Assembly: GCA_023663615.1 (NCBI GenBank) | Contig: JAMPHA010000003.1 | Span: 62,001-126,000, forward strand | Length of the DNA: 64,000 nucleotides | DNA from: DLAJ01 sp023663615 | GTDB taxonomy: Bacteria > Bacillota > Clostridia > Lachnospirales > Lachnospiraceae | Direction of reading: 5' to 3' | In this document: in pieces, positions 52,697-60,311 of the stretch | How the letters are laid out: each line of letters opens with the position of its first letter | How positions within the stretch are numbered: position 1 is the first letter of the stretch | Translations under genes and position numbers: made by a program | Notes under the pieces: model-generated | What the model was told of the DNA's origin: nothing | What the model saw: only the letters and a program-made list of their open reading frames with translations | The model's database searches: none

Positions 52697-53743
52697 TTAA
52701 GGCTGCGTCTCAAAACGACGCTTTAGCTCACTTGCGATTTTCTGATAGACCGGAAGTTCCACGCCGTATTGCTCCGCCATACGCATGACCTCATAAATCA
52801 GCCCGTCGATCTCCGAAGGTTTCCCCGCGGCGATGTCGCGCTGTAAGGAAGTGGACGCTTCCGGGGACAGCGCGTCGAGGATCGCCAGATTGTTTCTGAC
52901 AATATCCACCTGGAAAGAAACGCCCATTGCTTTTGCAAGTCTGTCTATTTCTTTTACCAGCGCCGCAAAGGTATCCCGTTCGTCTCCCGTTGCCTGAAAT
53001 CGCCCCGCGTCCGCATGAAAATACAGTCCTGCCGCCGCCATCGGCGACACATAGGAGAATTTTTGCAGAGCGTCCCGCCTGATATTTTCGGAAAGCACCG
53101 CCTCAATTCCGCTCTGACGTAAGTCCTCTGCGACCATAAACAACTCCCGCCGCAGTTCGCCCGGATTTCGCACACCAAAAACGATCCGGAAGATCGTCCC
53201 GTTCATCTGAATTGTTCCCGGTTCGGTTCTCTGCGCCGCAATGTAAATGCAGCCGTCCGTTACCAAAAGTTCCGGCAGTTCTTTTTGCAGTCTCGCACCT
53301 GTTCCGTAGATATTTAAGATTGGGATCACGATCGTGTCCTTTTTTGACACATTGCGGATAAACGGCGCCACGCTCTCCAGCGAATATTCCTTAACGCACA
53401 CAAACACCACGTCCGGTCTTGGATCCGCAGGCGTTTCTCCCGCTCCGTTTGCACAGGCTTCCGCAAGCATTTCTTTCGCTTCGTTTCCACGGGCTTCCGC
53501 AAGCGTTTCTTCCGCTTCGTTTTCACGGGCTTCCGCAATCTTCTTCCGATAACCTTCCATGTCATACGCGCGGACCGGTGAAATGATTTCCGTTCCCTGC
53601 ACGGTCTCCAGACGGATTCCCGCCGTCCGGATCCTTTCAAGATGCGCGCCGCGCGCGATCACCGTGACGTCTTTTCCCGCCCTTGTCATATACGCCGCGA
53701 TGCAGCCGCCCGTTCCGCCCGCGCCGATCACACAATAGTTCAT
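52697..53743 (-). CDS. panE: 2-dehydropantoate 2-reductase (ketopantoate reductase family)
   Basis: An NADPH enzyme that reduces ketopantoate to pantoate in pantothenate/CoA synthesis. The N-terminal Rossmann loop is 'GAGGTGGCIAAYM' (residues 6-18). The C-terminal ApbA domain includes 'RRDALQKFSYVSPMAAAG', 'STSLQRDIAAGKPSEIDGL' and 'YGVELPVYQKI'. Near residues 67-106, between two core strands, lie three 12-residue repeats of the Ala-Glu-Ala-Arg type, lengthening the protein to 348 (usual 300-315). The start was chosen at ATG 53743 behind AAGGAG. Family members also act on other 2-oxo acids, so pantothenate itself is not proven. Confidence 0.85.
   Translation of the reverse strand: MNYCVIGAGGTGGCIAAYMTRAGKDVTVIARGAHLERIRTAGIRLETVQGTEIISPVRAYDMEGYRKKIAEARENEAEETLAEARGNEAKEMLAEACANGAGETPADPRPDVVFVCVKEYSLESVAPFIRNVSKKDTIVIPILNIYGTGARLQKELPELLVTDGCIYIAAQRTEPGTIQMNGTIFRIVFGVRNPGELRRELFMVAEDLRQSGIEAVLSENIRRDALQKFSYVSPMAAAGLYFHADAGRFQATGDERDTFAALVKEIDRLAKAMGVSFQVDIVRNNLAILDALSPEASTSLQRDIAAGKPSEIDGLIYEVMRMAEQYGVELPVYQKIASELKRRFETQP
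53433..53540. repeat. 36-bp tandem repeat within panE
   Basis: Three 36-bp units at 53433-53468, 53469-53504 and 53505-53540 with a few differences. In frame, they encode a 12-residue Glu/Ala-rich repeat. Confidence 0.9.
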
Positions 53744-54075
53744 TTGTTTTCTCCTTCTGCACATCTCATTTTCTTATATATCTTATTTTCTCTTGCATAC
53801 TTTTTCTTTATGAACGCTTGTATTTTTCCCGCATAACGCATACAATACGTTACGGCGTCGCAGACAGGCATCCATCCATTGCCGCATGCGCCCTGACCGG
53901 CACTAAAAACATGCCGATACAGCATTACGACGGCAGCAAATGGGTATCCCATTACCGCCGCATGCCAATAACCGCACCAAGACATGCCGATGCGGCGCTG
54001 CGACTGCCGCAAACGGGTATCCTGCCGCCGTACGTTATGATCATGCGCGAACCACAACGAAAGGACTGCTTCTAT
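53744..54075. other. Divergent intergenic region panE / AEC transporter
   Basis: No gene is supported. The second half is GC-rich with short direct repeats (ACATGCCGAT twice; two copies of a GGGTATCC block). The open frame that runs through it in front of the transporter has no ribosome site and no recognisable content. Confidence 0.5.
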
Positions 54076-54999
54076 ATGAATATCCAGATCATCCTGCATC
54101 AGCTCATCACCCTGTTCCTGCTCATGGGAGCCGGCTTTCTCCTGTTCCGCTTCGGGCTGATGAACGCGGAATTTAACCGCTCGCTGACGAAACTTCTAGT
54201 CAACGTCACCATGCCGCTTCTCATTATTGATTCCGTCTTAAAACTGGATCAGCGCGCCCCTGTCTCCACGGTATTTCTTGTGTTAGCCGCCGCGGCAGCG
54301 CTTTATCTGATCCTGCCGCTTTTCGGTTTTTTGATCGCGCGGCTGTTATTTGTCCCGAAAGCGCAGCGCGGACTTTATACCTACATGACGACGTTCTCGA
54401 ATGTCGGTTTTATGGGCTTTCCGCTCATCTCGGCGCTTCTCGGCGCGGAGGCGGTCTTTTACACGGCGCTGTTCAATATGATCTTTAATCTGTCCAGTTT
54501 CAGCTACGGTATCCTGCTCATCAGTTCGGGCACCGGAAAAAAAGAAAAGCCCCGGCTCCGTATGCTGCTCTCACCGGGAATTTTGCTCTCTTTACTTGCG
54601 ATCATTCTTTATTTTGCCGATCTGTCGTTTCCTGCTCCCGTGGTCGAAGTCGTCGGCTATCTCGGTGGACTGACGACACCGCTCGCCATGCTCTTAACCG
54701 GCGCTTCCATCGCGTCCATGAATCTCCCGGAAATGCTGCGCGACTGGCGCATGTATCCGTTTATCATCCTAAAACAGATCGCACTTCCGCTTTGTCTCTT
54801 TCCGCTGTTTCGTCTTTTCATCCGCGATGCGCTGCTCTTAAACGTCAGTCTCATCATGCTGTCGCTTCCGGTCGCCAATTCCGCCGTGCTCTTTTCCATT
54901 GAATACCGCGCGGACGAAAAGCTCGCCACGAGGGGCGTATTTCTGACGACGCTCTGCTCTATTGCGACGATCCCGCTTGTCGTGTTTTTGTGTCTGTGA
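54076..54999 (+). CDS. AEC (auxin efflux carrier) family transporter
   Basis: A 307-residue protein of about 10 membrane segments, typical length for the family, which exports or exchanges organic acids such as malate. Features: 'LVNVTMPLLIIDSVL', 'TTFSNVGFMGFPLISALLGAEA' (the conserved N-x-G-x-x-G-x-P region) and 'TTPLAMLLTGASIA'. The start was chosen at ATG 54076 with AAGGA upstream, where similarity begins; the longer frame from 53683 is unsupported. It is divergent from panE and convergent with the GNAT gene. Substrate unknown. Confidence 0.85.
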   Translation: MNIQIILHQLITLFLLMGAGFLLFRFGLMNAEFNRSLTKLLVNVTMPLLIIDSVLKLDQRAPVSTVFLVLAAAAALYLILPLFGFLIARLLFVPKAQRGLYTYMTTFSNVGFMGFPLISALLGAEAVFYTALFNMIFNLSSFSYGILLISSGTGKKEKPRLRMLLSPGILLSLLAIILYFADLSFPAPVVEVVGYLGGLTTPLAMLLTGASIASMNLPEMLRDWRMYPFIILKQIALPLCLFPLFRLFIRDALLLNVSLIMLSLPVANSAVLFSIEYRADEKLATRGVFLTTLCSIATIPLVVFLCL

Positions 55000-55014
55000 C
55001 GCGTCCTGCCCGCC

Positions 55015-55078
55015 GTGCGGCGGAAACCAGTGCCATGTAAAGGTGATTAATCCGCCTGCATGGTATTTCCTCCTATTT
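55015..55078 (-). pseudogene. Fragment of the GH26 gene (start region joined to an internal piece)
   Basis: 55025-55047 is identical over 23 bp to 57694-57716 inside the GH26 gene. 55058-55077 matches the GH26 start and ribosome-site region (58015-58034) with one difference. The pieces between are missing and the frame meets a stop after four codons. It is a remnant of a GH26 copy with an internal deletion. Confidence 0.85.
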
Positions 55079-55118
55079 GGTTCTCCGTTTGCGTCAGCAA
55101 ATGAGCACCTGCTTTAAT

Positions 55119-55772
55119 TTAAGCGCTCTGTTTTAGGGTAAGAATATGCCAAATATCATCACCTGTGAAACCACACTTACGATATAAAATCTCTGGGTTA
55201 GCCGGATTATTTATTTTCCCGGAAACAGTGGCAAAATTAGCGATACCCTGCATTTTTGAAAGTAAACAATTCACTATGATCTGTCCATAGCCATGCCTCC
55301 GGTAAGAAGGAAGGACTTGTATCCACTCTAAAATCAATTCCTTAACCTCTCTGTCATAATCGGCTATGCCTCCGGCTAAAACAATTCCGGACACTTTTTC
55401 TTTCAGCAATATCCACAGGTCAGAACAATAAACGGGCGTTCTGCGATAACTTTCCAGTTGCTCTATTGTAACACTTAAATCACTATAACTTGCATTTATG
55501 AGTTGGGCAAACTCACCTATATTATGTACCCCTGAAACAACTTCGACCTCTCTCGTTATTTCTTGTTTCACATCTTTCAGATTATGATATAGTCGAAAGT
55601 ACGGCTCATCATTATAATCAAGGAACATCTCATTGATATAATCTCTCTCATGGACTATTTTCATACTTTCAGGTATCGTAAGTCCCTTTTGTTTCCAATA
55701 CGGAACGCTCGCCGTACCACACGGGTCATATAAATAGCTTTGTAATGAAAGCAAGGTGTATTCCTCCGTCAT
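55119..55772 (-). CDS. GNAT-family N-acetyltransferase
   Basis: A 217-residue acetyltransferase. The N-terminal part ('YTLLSLQSYLYDPCGTASVPYWKQKG') is a conserved extension I recall in Clostridia/Bacillus GNAT proteins. The core has 'EWIQVLPSYRRHGYGQIIVN' (acetyl-CoA loop R-R-x-G-x-G) and ends 'YRKCGFTGDDIWHIL'. I chose ATG 55772, where the family similarity begins; a TTG at 55832 would add 20 residues. Its ribosome site is poor. GC content is lower than that of the surrounding genes, and it sits with the Fic gene beside a GH26 fragment, so it may be an acquired cassette. Confidence 0.75.
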   Translation of the reverse strand: MTEEYTLLSLQSYLYDPCGTASVPYWKQKGLTIPESMKIVHERDYINEMFLDYNDEPYFRLYHNLKDVKQEITREVEVVSGVHNIGEFAQLINASYSDLSVTIEQLESYRRTPVYCSDLWILLKEKVSGIVLAGGIADYDREVKELILEWIQVLPSYRRHGYGQIIVNCLLSKMQGIANFATVSGKINNPANPEILYRKCGFTGDDIWHILTLKQSA

Positions 55773-55876
55773 ATTCCGATCTGTCAGTTTGTGTGACACG
55801 ATTACTCTATCATACAAATAATCAACGAACAAGAGTTATAAGACTTCTGCATCCATCCGCATCCGCTTTATTGCCT

Positions 55877-55929
55877 TTTCGTCCATCATGCGCTATAATA
55901 TGGACGAAAGAAAACAAGCGTGGACGAAT
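55877..55929 (+). promoter_or_regulatory. Fic gene promoter within an inverted repeat
   Basis: TTTCGTCCAT (55877-55886) and its exact complement ATGGACGAAA (55900-55909) flank 13 bases that contain TATAAT (55894-55899). A third half-site GTGGACGAAT follows at 55920-55929. A dimeric repressor binding here would block the promoter. Confidence 0.7.
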
Positions 55930-55952
55930 CCATTTCGAGCAAGGAGTGCCCT

Positions 55953-57020
55953 ATGAGAAATTTTGATTATACAAAGCTGGCAGATTACAAATGGGACAGC
56001 GCGGTGCTTTCCTATGTTGCCAAGATACATGAATGCAAGGGCAGACAGGACTTGTTTGTGAGACAAAAGCCAATAGAGCTTGACCGACTGATTAAAGTCG
56101 CAAAAATCCAAAGCACCGAGGCCTCTAATAAAATTGAGGGTATCGTCACCACGAATACCCGTATCAGGCAGTTAGTGGAGGAAAAGACCGCGCCGAGAAA
56201 CCGTGACGAAAGCGAAATTTTAGGGTATCGGGATGTCCTGAACACCATCCACGAAAGCCATGACTATATTCCGGTAACACCGTCCTATATCCTTCAGCTT
56301 CACAGAGATTTGTTAAAACACGCAGGTCTTTCCTATGGTGGCAATTTCAAGAATACGCAGAACTACATCAGCGAAACACGCCCCGACGGAACGCAGATTG
56401 TACGGTTTACCCCTCTTGCTCCCTATGAAACGCCGGAGGCGGTCGAAAAAATCTGTGAAAGCTACAAACGGGCGTTGAACACGGAAGCGGCGGACGCTTT
56501 AATTCTGATACCCGCCTTTATCTGTGATTTTCTCTGCGTCCACCCTTTTAACGACGGCAACGGGCGCATGAGCAGGCTTCTGACCTTGCTCCTGCTCTAT
56601 CAGAACGGATATGAGGTTGGCAAGTATATCAGTATCGAAAAGCAGATTGAAAAAACAAAGGACGCCTATTATGATATGCTTGCACAAGCCAACATCGGCT
56701 GGCACGAAGAGGCAAACGATCCAACGCCGTTTATCAAGTATATGCTGCAAATGGTACTTGCCTGTTATGTGGAATTTGAAGATCGCGTCGGCATGATGAA
56801 CAGGAACGGTCGGGGAAGTACCGCCTATGATATAGTCAAAGCCTATATGACGGACAGGATCGGAAAAATGACCGGAGCCGAAGTCATCGCAGCCTGTCCG
56901 CGCGTGGGACGAAGCGCAGCCCTTGGTGCAATTAAAAAACTGACCGAGGAGGGACTTATCATAAAATGCGGCTCAGGCAGAAACACCTACTATGTCCGTG
57001 CCGACGCTGTTCAGGAATAG
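55953..57020 (+). CDS. Fic-domain protein (AMPylase-type) with N-terminal inhibitory helix and C-terminal winged helix
   Basis: 355 residues. The Fic active-site motif is 'HPFNDGNGRMSR' with catalytic His, near residue 192. The inhibitory helix 'TEASNKIEGI' (about 50-60) matches the (S/T)xxxE(G/N) class II pattern, so activity should be self-blocked. The C-terminal 80 residues look like a winged-helix DNA-binding domain ('MTGAEVIAACPRVGRSAALGAIKKLTEEGLI'). Such proteins transfer AMP to a target and often repress their own promoter; the inverted repeat over its -10 supports this. ATG 55953 has AAGGAG six bases upstream. Stand-alone, with no Fic antitoxin gene. Confidence 0.88.
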   Translation: MRNFDYTKLADYKWDSAVLSYVAKIHECKGRQDLFVRQKPIELDRLIKVAKIQSTEASNKIEGIVTTNTRIRQLVEEKTAPRNRDESEILGYRDVLNTIHESHDYIPVTPSYILQLHRDLLKHAGLSYGGNFKNTQNYISETRPDGTQIVRFTPLAPYETPEAVEKICESYKRALNTEAADALILIPAFICDFLCVHPFNDGNGRMSRLLTLLLLYQNGYEVGKYISIEKQIEKTKDAYYDMLAQANIGWHEEANDPTPFIKYMLQMVLACYVEFEDRVGMMNRNGRGSTAYDIVKAYMTDRIGKMTGAEVIAACPRVGRSAALGAIKKLTEEGLIIKCGSGRNTYYVRADAVQE

Positions 57021-57035
57021 CTTTCGTCCGGCTAT

Positions 57036-58019
57036 CTAGGACACAGCATCCGAAATACTGTACAGCTCCGGCAGCTTCGAGAGCGTAACGCCGTTTCCGC
57101 CCAGATAATTCCGACGCAGTACTTCTTTGGTGGTAAAGCGCTCCGTCCTGCCGAAATCATGGGACCATGTCATGTAATAGGTCCACCCCACGCCTTCCGC
57201 GGCGATCGCGTTCACATCCGGCAGCGGACCGATCTCGCCGATCGCGCAGAGTTTCGGCGACGGCGTCATCTTTTTTAATTCTTCGTATTCTTTTGCACGG
57301 CTGTCATGGCAATGCGCCTGCGGGTACATGTCCCGGCTGATCATATCGACCACATCGTCTCCCGGATAGCACGCGGGATCCGCCGCGTTGAATACCCAGA
57401 TCAGATTGTCCAGATGAAAATGGTTCGTGTAGCGGTCGTACATGAGGCGGTATAATTTTTTTACCGCGTCAGGTCCTTTTTTACCCCACCAGAAATATTC
57501 ACCGTCGCATTCATGAAACGGTCTCCACAGAATCGGCACATGCGCGTCGCAGAACGGTTTGAGCAGTCCCGCCATAAAATCCATGTCGGATAACAGCGCG
57601 GCATATTCTTTGGTGCCCTCCGTGACGGCAAGGTCCGCGTCGTAATCCGTACACTCCGAATAGAACGATTTATGACAGCCGCCGAGTGGAGAAAACCAGT
57701 GCCATGTAAAGGTGATCAGTCCGCCTTTCCGCGCCCAGTCCCATGCTTTTTTGAGCGTCCCCTCCGCGGCGCGCACCTCGCTCATACACTCCTCATCGCT
57801 TTGCGGAGAAATGTTCGGTGAATACGCCAGCAGTTCAAAGCCGCAGAGCGCGGGCAGCTCCCCCGTCGCTTCATAAATATAGACGAGCTCCTCCTGTCCC
57901 ATGGTCTGTGTATGCTGACCCAAAACGACCTGTCTGCCTTCGATGGATTTCAAATAAGAAAGCACGCGCTTTCCTTCTTCCTGCGCGTTCGGATTGACCG
58001 GGATCACGGTTGTCTGCAT
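57036..58019 (-). CDS. GH26 glycoside hydrolase (beta-mannanase family), cytosolic form
   Basis: 327 residues with no signal peptide, so it is probably intracellular and acts on imported manno-oligosaccharides or a related glycan. GH26 marks: 'GLITFTWHWFSP', 'ILWRPFHECDGEYFWWG' (acid/base Glu in RPFHE, and the WWG that follows) and 'CAIGEIG' (nucleophile Glu). The ATG at 58019 has AGGAGG upstream. A fragment of its start and of an internal part is duplicated at 55015-55078, on the other side of the GNAT/Fic pair. It is convergent with the Fic gene and divergent from trpF. Confidence 0.88.
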   Translation of the reverse strand: MQTTVIPVNPNAQEEGKRVLSYLKSIEGRQVVLGQHTQTMGQEELVYIYEATGELPALCGFELLAYSPNISPQSDEECMSEVRAAEGTLKKAWDWARKGGLITFTWHWFSPLGGCHKSFYSECTDYDADLAVTEGTKEYAALLSDMDFMAGLLKPFCDAHVPILWRPFHECDGEYFWWGKKGPDAVKKLYRLMYDRYTNHFHLDNLIWVFNAADPACYPGDDVVDMISRDMYPQAHCHDSRAKEYEELKKMTPSPKLCAIGEIGPLPDVNAIAAEGVGWTYYMTWSHDFGRTERFTTKEVLRRNYLGGNGVTLSKLPELYSISDAVS

Positions 58020-58226
58020 AGTATTTCCTCCTATATGATATGCCGCCGCTGTTCTATGCCGTCAGATTCTCTTTACTATACCCAGCCGCCGCCTATGAGA
58101 ATAGCATATTTCTCGATGAAAATAGTAGATTTCGATTTATTATGTTGCCAGATTATGCTATCATGATTTTTGGATCATTGCAACATGGGATGTGATCTAT
58201 TCAGAAAAAGCAGGAGGAACAACGCG

Positions 58227-58847
58227 ATGTCTGTCAAAATTAAAATATGCGGTCTCGTCTCAACGGACGACGCCGCGCTCATCAATGAATCTGCGGTTGA
58301 TCTTGCCGGGATCGTGCTTTTTTATCCTAAGAGCAAGCGGAACCGGACGACACAGGAAGCGCGGGACATTCTGCGCGCGCTGAAACCGGAGATCAAAAAA
58401 GCCGCGGTCGTCGTTTCGCCGTCCGCCGCACAGATTGCCGAAATAGAAGCGTTAGGTTTTGATTATATTCAGATACACGGCGAACTGTCCGACGAGGTGC
58501 TGCGCGTCGCGAAACTGCCGATCTTAAAGGCGTTCAATGGAAACGACTTGGAACAGTTTACGCGGTTTCGCGATCGTGACGGCATTGCCGGGTACGTGTT
58601 TGACGCGCCAAGTCCGGGCAGCGGAAAGACGTTCGACCTTACTGTTCTTGACGCGCTCCCCCGCGACGGTAAGCTGTTCCTGCTCGCGGGCGGGCTCACA
58701 CCCGAAAACGTCCGCTCCGCCATCGAACGGATCCATCCCGACGGCGTGGACGTCTCCTCCGCCGTCGAGTACACCGGACGCATCGGAAAAGATCCGCAAA
58801 AGGTCGCCGCGTTTATCCGCGCCGTAAGGGGGCTTGCGGACGTTTGA
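58227..58847 (+). CDS. trpF: Phosphoribosylanthranilate isomerase
   Basis: It isomerises phosphoribosylanthranilate in tryptophan synthesis. The 206-residue TIM barrel begins 'KIKICGL' with the catalytic Cys, has 'FYPKSKRN', 'IQIHGE', 'YVFDAPS' with the catalytic Asp, and the phosphate-binding end 'LLAGGLTPENV...GVDVSSAVE'. The start was chosen at ATG 58227 behind AGGAGG; upstream codons are rejected. No other trp gene lies within the window, so this is an orphan copy. It may be a lone trpF or a paralogue with a changed role. It is divergent from GH26, with a 7-bp inverted repeat (TGTTGC/GCAACA) in the gap. Confidence 0.85.
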   Translation: MSVKIKICGLVSTDDAALINESAVDLAGIVLFYPKSKRNRTTQEARDILRALKPEIKKAAVVVSPSAAQIAEIEALGFDYIQIHGELSDEVLRVAKLPILKAFNGNDLEQFTRFRDRDGIAGYVFDAPSPGSGKTFDLTVLDALPRDGKLFLLAGGLTPENVRSAIERIHPDGVDVSSAVEYTGRIGKDPQKVAAFIRAVRGLADV

Positions 58848-58887
58848 ACAGATGCCGCAAACGCCCGCCATGCCGGATGATTCCGGA

Positions 58888-59316
58888 TCAGATGCCCGTT
58901 GATCCGCTTCCGCCCATCATCCTTGTCATTTCCTCAATGCGTTCTAGCGGAAACGGAGGCAGGCAAAGCGGCTTTAATGCAATGCTCATCAGCTTCATCG
59001 GGTTGTCGTCCGCCGCGATCCGATTGGATGAAAGCGTTCCGCACCACTTACAGCGATGAATGATCGCCCATTCGCCGTTTTTCCGCACCCACGCCGCGAT
59101 CGGCTCCATCATGCCGCCGCAGTCCGCTTCGCGGTCGCCCGGTTCTATATCCAGATGCATACTGGACAGGCAGTTTGGACAATGATTTCTGTGATCCGTT
59201 CCGCCGCCCGCCGCAACGACCGGTCTCCCGCAGCATTTACAGATAAACTGCTCGTCACCCGGATGTGTTTTGTAGTATCCCTTTTCGTACTGTCTTTTTT
59301 TATTTTCTCTATTCAT
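58888..59316 (-). CDS. RNHCP-domain zinc-ribbon protein
   Basis: 142 residues. Cys pairs 'CKCCGRPV' and 'RNHCPNCLSSMH' give the RNHCP signature; 'DCGGMMEP' and 'HRCKWCGTLSSNRI' complete a second metal site. These small proteins bind zinc and are of unknown function. The C-terminus is Met/Gly-rich. ATG 59316 has GGAGG upstream. The frame stays open further upstream but includes no other ribosome site. It is convergent with trpF, and a broken small reading frame lies just upstream. Confidence 0.8.
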   Translation of the reverse strand: MNRENKKRQYEKGYYKTHPGDEQFICKCCGRPVVAAGGGTDHRNHCPNCLSSMHLDIEPGDREADCGGMMEPIAAWVRKNGEWAIIHRCKWCGTLSSNRIAADDNPMKLMSIALKPLCLPPFPLERIEEMTRMMGGSGSTGI

Positions 59317-59342
59317 TTTTTCCTCCAAAAGATGCTGTGGAC

Positions 59343-59496
59343 TTACAGCAAATCTGCGAATTCCGCACAAGCAATGCTGCGATTCGTCAGTGCAAATTTT
59401 TGATTTTTCAACCTGACATCTTTGAGAGGAATGCTTTTTTCGCAAACCTCCCGGTCAGCGAACGGTCTCCTTCTTATTCTTTCTATTTTTTAACAT
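59343..59496 (-). pseudogene. Small reading frame interrupted by a frameshift
   Basis: An AAAGGAGG site stands eight bases before an ATG (59496). The frame gives 13 residues ('MLKNRKNKKETVR') and stops. If one base (a C after the GTT codon) is skipped, the next frame continues as 'ADREVCEKSIPLKDV' and on to a TAA at 59343-59345, about 50 residues in total. The continuation has protein-like composition. It could be a decayed gene, a sequencing error or programmed frameshifting. No function is recognised. Confidence 0.45.
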
Positions 59497-59703
59497 ACAA
59501 AAATCCTCCTTTCCTCTTTTACAGCCGGCTATGCCTTTATGATACTGTCCCTCCCGCCTCCTCTGCAACCTCAAACTTTTTTTTACAAAAATATAAGCCG
59601 GCACCGTGCATCTTAACCGTGTGCACGATACCGGCCTCCGTCTGTTTTCCGTTCCTTCCTGCGGTCAGGGCGCCTGTCCAAACCGTTCCCCTGTTCCCGA
59701 TTA

Positions 59704-60009
59704 TCACAAGGTCCCATTTTTCCGCTGTTTATCGCGGTTTTGTGACTTTTCCTCACGAATGATTCTTTGAATACTTTTGACAGAAAGATAATACTCATCT
59801 GCCAATTCTCCGACGGCAGCGCCTTGCGAATAACGCCGGTAAATCTGCCGGTTGCGCTTCCTTAATTCTCCGCGGAGCTTTGTTTTTTCTCCCCAGACCG
59901 CTCTCTGTCCGGGTCTTCTCGGAATATAGATGGTCTGTCCTTCCGCGTACTGCTGGAGCAGCTCGACCATCTCCCGCGGCAATAATTCTTCCGCCCTGAT
60001 ATAGCTCAT
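59704..60009 (-). CDS. CD3324-family HTH protein
   Basis: A 101-residue protein with 'SYIRAEELLPREMVELLQQYAEG', 'IYIPRRPGQRAVWGEKTKLRGEL' and a C-terminal HTH-like 'GAAVGELADEYYLSVKSIQRIIREE'. I recall this as the CD3324 family in Clostridia, related to Mor-type regulators. It probably binds DNA; the target is unknown. The start was chosen at ATG 60009 with GGGAGG upstream. Its last codons enter a 200-base stretch without other genes. A very short frame with a good ribosome site lies 67 bases upstream. Confidence 0.75.
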   Translation of the reverse strand: MSYIRAEELLPREMVELLQQYAEGQTIYIPRRPGQRAVWGEKTKLRGELRKRNRQIYRRYSQGAAVGELADEYYLSVKSIQRIIREEKSQNRDKQRKNGTL

Positions 60010-60311
60010 ACCTGCCTCCCGATCATACGGCAATCCGCCGCACCGATTTCGGATATGCAAGAGCTATTCCTGATTGTTATCGGATATTTGAATAGCCCTC
60101 GCCATCTCCCGCAATTGTCTTACTCATACAAACATCCTCCTTCTTCTTTTTTGACATTCGGGCACCCGCCCATACTTCGCGCCGCCCTGCCTGTATTATA
60201 AGCGACACGCAGGAAAATAGCAAGCCGGCAGCATGAACTGCTGATCGGGTGCTTTTTCCCTGTCAAAAGCCGGACTGTCCAGAATGGTTTTAATCTCTTT
60301 TAACGAAAACC
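60010..60311. other. Intergenic region with a very short reading frame
   Basis: GAAGGAGG precedes an ATG at 60127 that opens a 16-codon frame (to 60077). A one-base shift near its start gives 'LREMARAIQISDNNQE' and a stop, which looks more protein-like. It is either a leader peptide or a broken gene ahead of the CD3324-type gene. Nothing else is seen. Confidence 0.35.
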
